A stretch of 64,000 bases of DNA from Betaproteobacteria bacterium (lineage in GTDB: Bacteria; Pseudomonadota; Gammaproteobacteria; Burkholderiales; Burkholderiaceae_C). Each line of letters begins with the position of its first letter. Within the stretch, counting starts at the first letter, position 1. Under the pieces are notes generated by a model. That model saw only the letters and a list, made by a program, of their open reading frames with translations. It made no database searches and was not told where the DNA came from. This document shows positions 1-9,599 of the stretch, one piece after another. The stretch covers positions 1 through 64,000 of the forward strand of contig RFTK01000003.1 of NCBI GenBank assembly GCA_009923505.1, in the 5' to 3' direction. The translations under genes and the position numbers were made by a program.

Positions 1-195
1 ACCTATGCCGTGGCGGTGGATGCCTCGGTGCTTGACTTGCTTCAGGCCTTGGGGGTGACGCTGTCTGCAGCAGCGCGTGAAAACTCCTTCATCAAACTCA
101 CTGTGTCGCAAGTTGCGCCCATCCTGCCATACCTACTCTTGGTGCTCATCCTGATTTTCCGGCCCAAAGGGCTGCTGGGTACGCGGGAGGGATGA
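1..195 (+). CDS. livH: Branched-chain amino acid ABC transporter permease (LivH type), C-terminal part, truncated by window start
   Basis: Reading frame open from base 1; the end ...LLLVLILIFRPKGLLGTREG is typical of LivH. Its TGA overlaps the next start (ATGA). Confidence 0.8.
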   Translation, partial: TYAVAVDASVLDLLQALGVTLSAAARENSFIKLTVSQVAPILPYLLLVLILIFRPKGLLGTREG

Positions 196-1490
196 CGATG
201 TCTCGTGCCGTCTACGCCTTCGAACCGTACAACGTCGGTCGCTGGATCATTTGGAGCTTGTTTGCCATGGTGCTGCTGGCCGCGCCGTGGGTCTTCAAGA
301 GCAATCTGGCGCACTCCATGCTGAGTCAGATGGGCATCGCCATGATTGCCTGCCTGGCCTACAACCTGTTGCTGGGGCAGGGGGGCATGCTGAGCTTTGG
401 CCATGCGGTCTACACCGGGTTGGGCGGCTACCTGGCCATGCATGCCTTGAATGCGGTGAGCGCCGGGTCTCTGTCCTTGCCGGTCAGCCTGATCCCCCTG
501 GTGGGCGGTGCGGGTGGATTATTTTTTGCCTGTCTGCTGGGCTATGTCACGACCCGCAAGTCGGGCACGACCTTTGCCATGATCACCCTGGGCATGGCTG
601 AACTGGTATCGGCCATGTCGCTGATGTTCTCTGAATTCTTCGGTGGCGAAGCCGGGGTGTCGGGCAACCGGGTGGCGGGTACGCCATTCATGGGCATCAA
701 CTTCGGACCCCAAATCCAGGTCTATTACCTGATTGCGCTCTACACCTTTGTCTGCGTGGCCTTGCTGTTTGCCTTCACACGCACACCGCTGGGACGCATA
801 CTCAATGCCGTGCGCGACAACCCGGAGCGGGTGGAGTTCATCGGCTACAACACGCAGCATGTGCGTTACTTCGCCTTCATGATCGCCGGTTTTTTCTCGG
901 GCATTGCGGGGGGGCTGGGTGCGCTGAATTTTGAGATCGTGACCGCCGAGGTGGTCGGGGCTGCCCGATCGGGTGCGTATTTGTTGTTCACTTTTCTGGG
1001 CGGGGCCACCTTCTTCTTTGGCCCCATCATTGGCGCCATCCTGATGATTCTGGCCAGCGTGCTGCTGTCTGAACTGACCAAGGCCTGGCTGTTGTACCTG
1101 GGCCTGGTGTTTTTGTTCATGGTGATGTACGCCCCGGGCGGCATGGCCAGCCTGATCATGATGAATCTGCGGGTGGCCAGCTTTGGTCATTTGCGTCGTC
1201 TGTGGGTGGCGTATGTGGGTCTGGGCGTGCTGGCAGTCATCGCTTTGCTGAGTGCTGGGGCCTGGATTGAAATGGTCTATCACCTGCAACTGAACTCGGC
1301 GCTTGGGCCCACCTTGAAGTTCGCCGGCATGACCTTGGATGCGCTCAGTGTGCGCAGCTGGTTTGGTGCCGGATTTGTTCTGGTCACTGCGCTTGGACTC
1401 TTCGAACTGGCCAGGCGGCAATACCGACGGGATTGGGATGAGATCCAGGTGCAGATCGAACAGGAAATCAAACGACGGGAGGCGTTGTGA
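192..1490 (+). CDS. livM: Branched-chain amino acid ABC transporter permease LivM, with extra C-terminal membrane region
   Basis: 432 aa; LLGQGGMLSFGHAVYTGLGGY and AVRDNPERVEFIGYN motifs; position between livH and livG. Confidence 0.9.
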   Translation: MTMSRAVYAFEPYNVGRWIIWSLFAMVLLAAPWVFKSNLAHSMLSQMGIAMIACLAYNLLLGQGGMLSFGHAVYTGLGGYLAMHALNAVSAGSLSLPVSLIPLVGGAGGLFFACLLGYVTTRKSGTTFAMITLGMAELVSAMSLMFSEFFGGEAGVSGNRVAGTPFMGINFGPQIQVYYLIALYTFVCVALLFAFTRTPLGRILNAVRDNPERVEFIGYNTQHVRYFAFMIAGFFSGIAGGLGALNFEIVTAEVVGAARSGAYLLFTFLGGATFFFGPIIGAILMILASVLLSELTKAWLLYLGLVFLFMVMYAPGGMASLIMMNLRVASFGHLRRLWVAYVGLGVLAVIALLSAGAWIEMVYHLQLNSALGPTLKFAGMTLDALSVRSWFGAGFVLVTALGLFELARRQYRRDWDEIQVQIEQEIKRREAL

Positions 1491-2299
1491 GTATCGCCTC
1501 GACACGTCAAGCCACCGACCCCTTGGCCGCAGGGTTGAGCACCCCTGCCCTGGAACTCAAGGGTGTGCGCAAGCAGTTTGGCAAGACCGAGATCATTCGT
1601 GGCGTCGATTTACAGGTGCAACAGGGCGAGCGGGTGGCGATCATTGGGCCCAATGGCGCCGGCAAGTCCACCTTGTTCAACCTGATCAGTGGACGATTTG
1701 CACCCAGCCAGGGTGAAATCTGGTTACAAGGCCAGCGTATCGACGGCAAGACGCCGTATCAGGTCAACCGTCTGGGTCTGTCGCGCAGCTTTCAGATCAC
1801 AAATATCTTTCCCAAGCTCAGTGTGTTTGAAAACCTCCGCTGCGCCGTGTTGTGGAGCCTGGGCTATCGCTACACCTTCTGGAAATTTCTGGCCGATCTG
1901 GACGATGCCAACGACAGAACCGAAGCCTTGCTAGAAAGCATCCGCCTGGACAAACGCCGTGATGTGCTGGCTGTGAACCTCACCTATGCGGAGCAGCGCG
2001 CCCTGGAAATTGGCATCACCATCGCTGGTGGGTCGACTGTGATTTTGCTGGATGAGCCTACCGCCGGCATGAGCCGCAGCGAGACCTCTCGGTTTGTCTC
2101 GCTCATCCGCGAGGTGACGCAGAACAAAACCTTGCTGACCGTGGAGCACGACATGGGCGTGGTGTTTGGTCTGGCTGATCGTATCGCAGTGGTGGTTTAT
2201 GGCGAAGTGATCGCCTTTGACACACCGGAAGCGGTGCGCGCCAATCCCAAAGTTCAAGAGGCTTATCTGGGCTCCTCGGGTGGCGAGGGGGGGCACTGA
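1487..2299 (+). CDS. livG: Branched-chain amino acid ABC transporter ATP-binding protein LivG
   Basis: Walker A GPNGAGKST, Walker B VILLDEPTAGMS; overlaps livM end. Confidence 0.92.
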   Translation: MSIASTRQATDPLAAGLSTPALELKGVRKQFGKTEIIRGVDLQVQQGERVAIIGPNGAGKSTLFNLISGRFAPSQGEIWLQGQRIDGKTPYQVNRLGLSRSFQITNIFPKLSVFENLRCAVLWSLGYRYTFWKFLADLDDANDRTEALLESIRLDKRRDVLAVNLTYAEQRALEIGITIAGGSTVILLDEPTAGMSRSETSRFVSLIREVTQNKTLLTVEHDMGVVFGLADRIAVVVYGEVIAFDTPEAVRANPKVQEAYLGSSGGEGGH

Positions 2300-2300
2300 G

Positions 2301-3008
2301 ATGTTGCAACTCAATAACCTCCATGCCTTTTATGGCAAAAGTCATGTGTTGCATGGAGTCAGTTTGCAGGTACACCCCGGCGAGATCGTCGCGTTGCTGG
2401 GGCGTAACGGCTCGGGTCGCTCCACCACCGCCAAAACCATCATGGGCTTGGTCGACGGGGTGGGCGAAGTCACCTGGCACGGTGAATCGCTAACGGGCCT
2501 CAAGGCCTTTGAAGTGTCTCAACGGGGCATTGGCTATGTGCCCGAAAGCCGCGATATCTTTCCCACGCTGACCGTGCATCAAAACCTGATGCTGGGTCTC
2601 AAGTCTCCGGCCCGACCCCACAGCCAAGCACCACGCTGGGACTACGAGGACATGTACCAAATGTTCCCGCGTTTGCGTGAACGTCAACACACCGAGGCCG
2701 GTGTGCTGAGCGGGGGCGAACAGCAGATGCTGACCCTGTGCCGAACCCTGATGGGACAACCTGAACTCATCATCATTGACGAACCCACCGAGGGACTGGC
2801 CCCCAAAATTGTTGAACAGGTGGGACAGTATCTGAAACGTCTCAAAGAACGCGGGATGTCGGTGCTCCTGATCGAACAAAAACTCACCATCGCCATGGAC
2901 ATCTCCGATCGGGCCTTGGTCATGGGGCACGGGCGCATCGTGTTTGAGGGCACGCCCCAGTCCCTGCGCGACGACCCCAGCGCGCGTCGTGAGTGGCTGG
3001 AGGTCTGA
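2301..3008 (+). CDS. livF: Branched-chain amino acid ABC transporter ATP-binding protein LivF
   Basis: MLQLNNLHAFYGKSHVLHGVSL start, LLGRNGSGRSTT Walker A, LSGGEQQML signature, IIIDEPTEGLAP. Confidence 0.92.
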   Translation: MLQLNNLHAFYGKSHVLHGVSLQVHPGEIVALLGRNGSGRSTTAKTIMGLVDGVGEVTWHGESLTGLKAFEVSQRGIGYVPESRDIFPTLTVHQNLMLGLKSPARPHSQAPRWDYEDMYQMFPRLRERQHTEAGVLSGGEQQMLTLCRTLMGQPELIIIDEPTEGLAPKIVEQVGQYLKRLKERGMSVLLIEQKLTIAMDISDRALVMGHGRIVFEGTPQSLRDDPSARREWLEV

Positions 3009-3056
3009 GTCAGACCCCCCATTTCAGCAACAGAATCCCCGATACAATCCAAAAAC

Positions 3057-3068
3057 GAACGATCGTTC
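3057..3068. promoter_or_regulatory. Perfect 12-bp palindrome GAACGATCGTTC; putative operator (TetR-like) for the acyl-CoA cluster
   Basis: Exact inverted repeat 22 nt upstream of the ATG at 3091 and just after a TACAAT -10-like hexamer at 3043-3048. Confidence 0.5.
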
Positions 3069-3090
3069 TTTTTTCTCAGAAGGACTCCGC

Positions 3091-5199
3091 ATGAGCGCAG
3101 ACTACTCCACCCAAGGCGACATTGCCGTCATCAGCATGAACAACCCACCGGTGAACGGTCTGGGCTTGTCCACTCGCCTGGGCATCGTCCATGCACTGCA
3201 GCAAGCCCTGGACGATGCGTCCATCAAGGCCGTGGTGTTGACGGGGCAGGGCAAGGCGTTTTCGGGCGGGGCAGACATCAAAGAATTTGGCACCCCCAAA
3301 GCGGTGCAGGACCCCAATCTGCTCAGTGTCATCCTGGCCATCGAGAACAGTCCCAAGCCGGTGGTGGCGGCGGTTCACACGGTGGCCATGGGCGGCGGTC
3401 TGGAGTTGGCCTTGGGCTGTCATTACCGCATCGCAGCACCCGGCGCGAGCATCGCGCTGCCTGAAGTGAAAATTGGTCTGATTCCTGGTGCGGGAGGGAC
3501 TCAGCGCCTGCCGCGCGTGCTGGGTGTCGAGCCGGCCTTGAACATGATCGTGAGCGGAGAGGCCATCAAGAGCGAGATGCTTGCGTCCTTGCCTGGTCAA
3601 AAGCTCTTTGACAAGTTGGCTGCCTCGCGCGAATCCTTGATGGACGAAGCCGTGGCCTATGCCCGCTCAGTGGCCGATGCACGACCCTTGCCGCGGGTGC
3701 GTGATTTGCCCTGCAAGCACCCCCAGGGCGACGCGTATTTCCAATTTGCGCGCAACATGGTCAAAGGCATGTCCAAGAACTTCCCCGCACCTCTCAAGTG
3801 TGTGGATGCAGTGGAAGCTGGCACCAAGATGGCCTTTGACAAGGGTCTGGTGAACGAACGCGAACTGTTCCTGGGGTTGCTGACCACCCCCGAGTGCCGG
3901 GCGCTGCGCCATCTCTTCGGCGCGCAGCGTGCAGCCTCCAAAATTGCCGATGTGCCCGACGACACGCCGGTGCGCACCATTGCGTCGGTCGCCGTCATTG
4001 GCGCTGGCACCATGGGCGGCGGCATTTCGATGAACTTCCTCAACGCGGGCATTCCGGTGCGCATGCTAGAAATGAAGCAGGACGCGCTGGACCGAGGCAT
4101 TGCCACCATCCGCAAGAACTACGAAGCCCAGGTCAAAAAAGGCAAGCTTACGCAAGAAAAGTACGACCAGCGCATGGCGCTCTTGACCACGACGCTCAGC
4201 TACCAGGACATCCGTGACGCCGATCTGGTGATTGAGGCGGTGTTCGAGGAAATGGGTGTCAAGGAAAAGGTGTTCCAACAGCTGGACAAGACCATGAAGG
4301 CCGGCGCCATCCTGGCTTCCAACACCTCCACCCTGGATGTCAACACCATTGCGTCCTTCACCCAGCGGCCGCAGGACGTCGTGGGCATGCATTTCTTCAG
4401 CCCCGCCAACGTGATGAAGTTGCTCGAGGTGGTGCGTGGCGAAAAAACGGCCAAAGACGTCCTGGCCACGGTGATGTCTATCGCCAAGAAAATCAAGAAA
4501 ACGGCTGTGGTATCGGGCGTGTGCGATGGTTTCATCGGCAACCGCATGATCGAGCAGTACAGCCGCCAAGCCGGTTTCCTGCTGGAGGAGGGCTGCACGC
4601 CCCAGCAAGTGGACAAGGCCATCGAAGCCTTTGGCTTTGCCATGGGCCCGTTCCGCATGGGAGACCTGGCCGGCAATGACATTGGCTGGGCCATTCGCAA
4701 GCGTCGCTATGTGGAAAAACCCAACCTGCGCTACAGCAAGACCGCCGACTTGTTGTGTGAGATGGGCCGTTACGGACAAAAAACCGGTTCGGGCTGGTAC
4801 GACTACCAACCCGGCAAGCGTGATGCCATCCCCTCAGCTGTGGTGGATAACATGATTGCCGAGTACCGCAAGACCTTGGGTGTCACGCCGCGCAAGATCA
4901 GCAGCGAAGAGATCGTGCAGCGCCTGGTGTTCTCCCTGGTCAACGAGTCGGCTCACATCCTGGAAGAGGGCATTGCCGCCAAGGCCAGCGATGTGGACAT
5001 GGTGTACATCACGGGTTATGGCTTCCCCATGCACCGTGGCGGGCCCATGCTGTACGCCGATCAGTTTGGCCTCTTCAACGTGGTGAACACCATGCGCCGC
5101 TTCGCCCAGAACCCGCTGGACGACGCGAATTTCTGGACACCCGCGCCCCTCCTGGCCCGTCTGGCGGCTGAAGGTAAAACCTTCAACAATGTCCTCTGA
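3091..5199 (+). CDS. Bifunctional enoyl-CoA hydratase / 3-hydroxyacyl-CoA dehydrogenase (FadB/FadJ-like)
   Basis: Crotonase motifs (GKAFSGGADIKEF, AMGGGLELALGCHYR, GAGGTQRLPR) followed by HAD motif VAVIGAGTMGGGI and HFFSPANVMKLLEVV. Confidence 0.93.
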   Translation: MSADYSTQGDIAVISMNNPPVNGLGLSTRLGIVHALQQALDDASIKAVVLTGQGKAFSGGADIKEFGTPKAVQDPNLLSVILAIENSPKPVVAAVHTVAMGGGLELALGCHYRIAAPGASIALPEVKIGLIPGAGGTQRLPRVLGVEPALNMIVSGEAIKSEMLASLPGQKLFDKLAASRESLMDEAVAYARSVADARPLPRVRDLPCKHPQGDAYFQFARNMVKGMSKNFPAPLKCVDAVEAGTKMAFDKGLVNERELFLGLLTTPECRALRHLFGAQRAASKIADVPDDTPVRTIASVAVIGAGTMGGGISMNFLNAGIPVRMLEMKQDALDRGIATIRKNYEAQVKKGKLTQEKYDQRMALLTTTLSYQDIRDADLVIEAVFEEMGVKEKVFQQLDKTMKAGAILASNTSTLDVNTIASFTQRPQDVVGMHFFSPANVMKLLEVVRGEKTAKDVLATVMSIAKKIKKTAVVSGVCDGFIGNRMIEQYSRQAGFLLEEGCTPQQVDKAIEAFGFAMGPFRMGDLAGNDIGWAIRKRRYVEKPNLRYSKTADLLCEMGRYGQKTGSGWYDYQPGKRDAIPSAVVDNMIAEYRKTLGVTPRKISSEEIVQRLVFSLVNESAHILEEGIAAKASDVDMVYITGYGFPMHRGGPMLYADQFGLFNVVNTMRRFAQNPLDDANFWTPAPLLARLAAEGKTFNNVL

Positions 5200-5220
5200 C
5201 CGAACACCCAAGGATTCATC

Positions 5221-6396
5221 ATGACTCAAGCTGTCATCGTCTCCACCGCTCGCACCCCCCTGGCCAAGAGCTGGCGCGGCGCTTTCAACATGACCCACGG
5301 GGCCACCCTGGGGGGGCACGCGGTCAAGCATGCCATTGCCCGCGCTGGGATAGAAGCCGGCGAAGTCGAGGATGTGCTGATGGGCTGCGCCAACCCCGAA
5401 GGCGCCACAGGCGCCAACATCGCGCGACAAATTGCGCTGATGGCCGACTGTCCCATCACCGTGTCAGGCATGACCATCAACCGCTTTTGTTCCTCTGGCT
5501 TGCAAACGATCGCCATGGCCGCACAACGCATCATCGCGGGTGAAGGCGATGTGTATGTGGCTGGCGGGGTGGAAAGCATTTCGTGTGTGCAGCAGGAAAT
5601 GAACATGCACATGCTGGTGGATCCGGCGCTCAGCAAGAAAAAGCCCGAGATCTACTGGAACATGCTGCAAACGGCCGAGCAGGTCGCCAAACGCTACAAC
5701 ATCGCCCGTGAAGCCATGGACGAGTACGGTGCTGCCAGCCAGCAAAAAGCCTGTGCCGCCCAAGCCGCTGGCAAGTTTGATGACGAGATTGCGCCCATCA
5801 CTGTCAAGGCTGGCGTGGTGGACAAGGTCATGGGGCTGATCACCCGAGAAGTCACGGTCAGCCGTGACGAGGGCACCCGCGAAGGCACCACGAAGGAAGG
5901 GATCAGCGGCATCAAGCCGGCCATTTCCGGCGGAGTGATTTCAGCCGGCAATGCCAGCCAGTTTTCTGATGGTGCCGGTGCTTGCGTGGTCATGCATGAA
6001 ACCCTGGCCCAACAGCGGGGCTTGAAGCCCCTGGGCCGATTCCTCGGCTTTGCCGTGGCCGGTTGCGAGCCCGATGAAATGGGTATCGGCCCGGTGTTTG
6101 CCGTGCCCAAGGTGTTGAAGCGCCTGGGCCTGAGCGTGAACGACATCGACCTGTGGGAACTCAACGAGGCGTTTGCGGTGCAGGTCATGTATTGCCGTGA
6201 CAAGCTGGGCATTCCGGCTGATCGCCTGAATGTCAATGGTGGTGCGATTGCCCTGGGTCACCCCTATGGCGTGAGCGGTCAGCGCTTGACGGGGCATGCC
6301 CTGATTGAAGGCAAGCGCCGTGGCGCCAAGCGCGTGTGCGTGACCATGTGCATTGGTGGCGGCATGGGTGCGGCTGGCGTGTTCGAAGTGCTGTGA
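5221..6396 (+). CDS. Acetyl-CoA C-acyltransferase (thiolase)
   Basis: Thiolase motifs [52 protein letters not shown]. Confidence 0.95.
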   Translation: MTQAVIVSTARTPLAKSWRGAFNMTHGATLGGHAVKHAIARAGIEAGEVEDVLMGCANPEGATGANIARQIALMADCPITVSGMTINRFCSSGLQTIAMAAQRIIAGEGDVYVAGGVESISCVQQEMNMHMLVDPALSKKKPEIYWNMLQTAEQVAKRYNIAREAMDEYGAASQQKACAAQAAGKFDDEIAPITVKAGVVDKVMGLITREVTVSRDEGTREGTTKEGISGIKPAISGGVISAGNASQFSDGAGACVVMHETLAQQRGLKPLGRFLGFAVAGCEPDEMGIGPVFAVPKVLKRLGLSVNDIDLWELNEAFAVQVMYCRDKLGIPADRLNVNGGAIALGHPYGVSGQRLTGHALIEGKRRGAKRVCVTMCIGGGMGAAGVFEVL

Positions 6397-6433
6397 CCCC
6401 TCATTCCCACATGGAGGCTGGCCAGGCGCGCCC

Positions 6434-8275
6434 ATGAGCTTGCGACACACGCTGGATTTCCTGCTCTACGAGTGGCTTCAGGTCCAAACGCTCTCCACGC
6501 GAGAGCGTTTTGCCGAGCACAACCGGGAAACTTACGATGCGGTGCTGGATACCTGCGAACGGATTGCGCGCGAGAAATTTGCCCCCCACAACCGCACGGT
6601 CGATACCGAGGAACCTCGGTTCGACGGCGAACGCGTCATTCTTCCCGCTGCCACTCACGCTGCGCATGACGCCTATGTGGCCAGTGGCATGCTGAGCGCC
6701 GCGCAGGACCATGCCATCGGCGGCATGCAGTTGCCCTTCACCGTGGAGTCAGCGGCCAACGCGTTTTTTTCCTGTGCGTCGGTGAGCATCAGCGCCCACA
6801 TGCTCACCGTGGGCAATGCCAACCTGCTCATGGCGCATGGCACCGAAATGCAGCGAACAGCGTTTGCACTCAACGAATTCAACGGACGCTTTGCCGGCAC
6901 CATGTGTTTGAGCGAACCTCAGGCCGGCTCTTCGCTCAGCGACATTGCGACCCGGGCCACCCCCGACGGTGACGATTTTGAGGCCGATCCGTTGGGGCCT
7001 CGGTACCGCTTACGCGGCAGCAAGATGTGGATCTCCACCGGCGATCACGAATTGACCGAGAACATCGTGCACCTGGTCTTGGCCAAGGTGCCAGGTTCCG
7101 ACGGTCACCTGGTGCCCGGCACCCGAGGCATTTCGCTCTTTATCGTCCCCAAACGGTTGGTGGATGCGCAGGGCCAACTCACGGGTGAACGCAATGATGT
7201 GGCGCTGGCGGGGCTGAACCACAAATGTGGCTGGCGGGGCACCGTCAACACCTTGCTCAATTTTGGTGAAGGCCGGTACCCAGTGCGAGCCCCTGGACTC
7301 GATGGCCATGGCGCCGGGGCCATTGGCTACCGGGTCGGCGCCGAGGGCGATGGCTTGCGCTGCATGTTCCACATGATGAATGAGGCCCGTATCAGCATTG
7401 GCATGGCGGCCACCCTGCTGGGCCTCGCCGGGTACTACGCATCGCTGGACTACGCCCGGCAGCGTCCCCAAGGCAGGTTGCCTGGGAGTGGCGGCAAGGA
7501 CGCCACGCGGCCTCAAGTGCGCATCATTGAGCATGCGGATATCAAGCGCATGTTGCTGGCGCAAAAGTCGTATGGTGAAGGCGCCTTGGCACTGGCCTTG
7601 TACGGTGCGCGTCTGGTCGATGAACAACACACAGGCACGCCCGAACAAGCCCACGAAGCGCGACTGCTGCTGGAGGTGCTCACCCCCATCATCAAAAGTT
7701 GGCCCAGCGAATGGTGTCTCGAGGCCAACAGTCTGGCCATCCAGGTGCATGGTGGCTATGGTTATACCCGTGATTTCCCCGTGGAACAGTACTGGCGGGA
7801 TAACCGCCTCAACATGATCCATGAGGGCACGCACGGCATCCAGGCGCAAGACCTGTTGGGCCGAAAGGTGGTGATGGAGCACGGTGCGGGATTGTCCGCA
7901 CTGTCACGGCGCTTGATGGCCACGACCGAGCAAGCGTCCCACGCTGGCGACCAACGACTGGTGACCTGGGCACAACAACTGTCATTGGCCTGGCAACAGG
8001 TGCAACAGGCCACCCAGGACGCCTGGTCGCACCGCGAACCTGCGCGGGTCCTCGCCAACGCCGTGCCCTACCTACAGGCCTTTGGCCACACGGTCCTGGC
8101 CTGGATCTGGCTGGAGGTGGCCTTGTCGAGTCGCGCGGGTACTGACTCCAACACCGGTCGCATGCTAGCCTGTCAATACTTCTTCCACTACGAGTTACCC
8201 AAAATTGGGGCTTGGCTTCAGGTGGTGGCCCAGTGCGACAGCACCTGTGCCGACATGCCGGAAGAGGCTTTTTAA
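6434..8275 (+). CDS. Acyl-CoA dehydrogenase (long, FadE12/AidB-like architecture)
   Basis: About 613 aa; GTMCLSEPQAGSS, QVHGGYGYTRDFPVEQYWRDNRLNMIHEGTHGIQAQDLLGRK. Confidence 0.93.
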   Translation: MSLRHTLDFLLYEWLQVQTLSTRERFAEHNRETYDAVLDTCERIAREKFAPHNRTVDTEEPRFDGERVILPAATHAAHDAYVASGMLSAAQDHAIGGMQLPFTVESAANAFFSCASVSISAHMLTVGNANLLMAHGTEMQRTAFALNEFNGRFAGTMCLSEPQAGSSLSDIATRATPDGDDFEADPLGPRYRLRGSKMWISTGDHELTENIVHLVLAKVPGSDGHLVPGTRGISLFIVPKRLVDAQGQLTGERNDVALAGLNHKCGWRGTVNTLLNFGEGRYPVRAPGLDGHGAGAIGYRVGAEGDGLRCMFHMMNEARISIGMAATLLGLAGYYASLDYARQRPQGRLPGSGGKDATRPQVRIIEHADIKRMLLAQKSYGEGALALALYGARLVDEQHTGTPEQAHEARLLLEVLTPIIKSWPSEWCLEANSLAIQVHGGYGYTRDFPVEQYWRDNRLNMIHEGTHGIQAQDLLGRKVVMEHGAGLSALSRRLMATTEQASHAGDQRLVTWAQQLSLAWQQVQQATQDAWSHREPARVLANAVPYLQAFGHTVLAWIWLEVALSSRAGTDSNTGRMLACQYFFHYELPKIGAWLQVVAQCDSTCADMPEEAF

Positions 8276-8332
8276 TCAACCCCGCGGACGACTTTTCGGT
8301 CGCTTGCTTGTACGCTGCTGAAAGCTGACACG

Positions 8333-9124
8333 ATGACAAGAACTCTCCAACAACTCGTTGACCTGCATGGCAAGACCGCGCTGGTGACCGGCGGTTCACG
8401 AGGCCTGGGCCTGCAATTGGCGCATGCGCTGGGCGAGGCTGGCGCCCGAGTGCTCATCACCTCCCGCAAGGCATCGGATCTGGAGCAAGCGGCGGCAGAA
8501 CTCAAAGCAGCCGGCATCCCGGCCGACTGGATGGCCGCCGATTGTGGTGACCCCGAGGACATCGCCCGTCTGGGCGCCGAGAGCATCCAGCGCCTGGGCC
8601 AGGTGGATATTCTGGTCAACAACGCCGGCGCTGCCTGGGGCTCCCCCGCCGAGGACCATCCGCTTGAAGCGTGGGACAAGGTGATGAACCTCAACATCCG
8701 GGGCTACTTCCTGCTGTCTCAATACATTGGCAAGCATTCGATGATTGCGCGTCGCCGTGGCAGCATCATCAACCTGGCTTCCATCGCTGGGCTGGGTGGC
8801 AACCCCAAAGGCATGCAAACCATCGCCTACAACACCTCCAAGGGGGCTGTTGTGAATTTCACCCGCGCGTTGGCCGCCGAGTGGGGGGTGTATGGCATCC
8901 GGGTCAATGCCTTGTGTCCGGGATTTTTCCCGAGCAAGATGACGATGGGCACGCTCAAAGCCCTGGGGGAGGACAAGTTGGCGGCGAGCGCTCCGCTGGG
9001 CCGGCTGGGTGATGACGAGGATCTGAAGGGAGCTTGCGTGCTGTTTGCTTCGGATGCAGGCAAGCACATCACCGGTCAGTGGTTGGCCGTGGATGGTGGC
9101 GTGAGCATTATCACCGGAGGCTGA
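8333..9124 (+). CDS. SDR family oxidoreductase
   Basis: TGGSRGLGLQLA cofactor motif, NNAGA, YNTSKGAV catalytic region. Confidence 0.92.
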   Translation: MTRTLQQLVDLHGKTALVTGGSRGLGLQLAHALGEAGARVLITSRKASDLEQAAAELKAAGIPADWMAADCGDPEDIARLGAESIQRLGQVDILVNNAGAAWGSPAEDHPLEAWDKVMNLNIRGYFLLSQYIGKHSMIARRRGSIINLASIAGLGGNPKGMQTIAYNTSKGAVVNFTRALAAEWGVYGIRVNALCPGFFPSKMTMGTLKALGEDKLAASAPLGRLGDDEDLKGACVLFASDAGKHITGQWLAVDGGVSIITGG

Positions 9125-9128
9125 GGTC

Positions 9129-9587
9129 ATGAATGAAGCACCCCAAGCGGGTAAGGCGTCGCTGCCATTTGGTGTGGAAATCCCCTTCATCGACTTGCTC
9201 GGTGTGACCATGAACTGGTTTGAGGGCGGGGAGTCCGAACTGTCCTTCACCCCTCAGCGTGAACACATGAACTCTTTTGAGGTGGCGCATGGTGGCGTCA
9301 TCATGACTTTGCTCGATATCAGCATGGCCACCGCAGCGCGCAGCATCGACAAAACCGAAGGTATCGTGACCATCGAAATGAAAACCAGTTTCATGCAACC
9401 CGCCAAGGGGTTGCTGATCACGCGCGGCAAACTTTTGCACCGAACCCGTACCACGGCCTTCGTGGAGGGGCGCGTGATCAACGCCGAGGGCGTGGTCTGC
9501 GCGCATGCCACCGGCACCTTTCGATACGTACCTCGCCGCCCGGGCAGCGACACCTCCTCGCAAGCTGCCCGCATTGCCACCGACTGA
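9129..9587 (+). CDS. PaaI-family (hotdog) thioesterase
   Basis: EVAHGGVIMTLLDISMATAAR and TIEMKTSFMQPAKG typical of hotdog thioesterases. Confidence 0.88.
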   Translation: MNEAPQAGKASLPFGVEIPFIDLLGVTMNWFEGGESELSFTPQREHMNSFEVAHGGVIMTLLDISMATAARSIDKTEGIVTIEMKTSFMQPAKGLLITRGKLLHRTRTTAFVEGRVINAEGVVCAHATGTFRYVPRRPGSDTSSQAARIATD

Positions 9588-9599
9588 AAGCAACTCACC

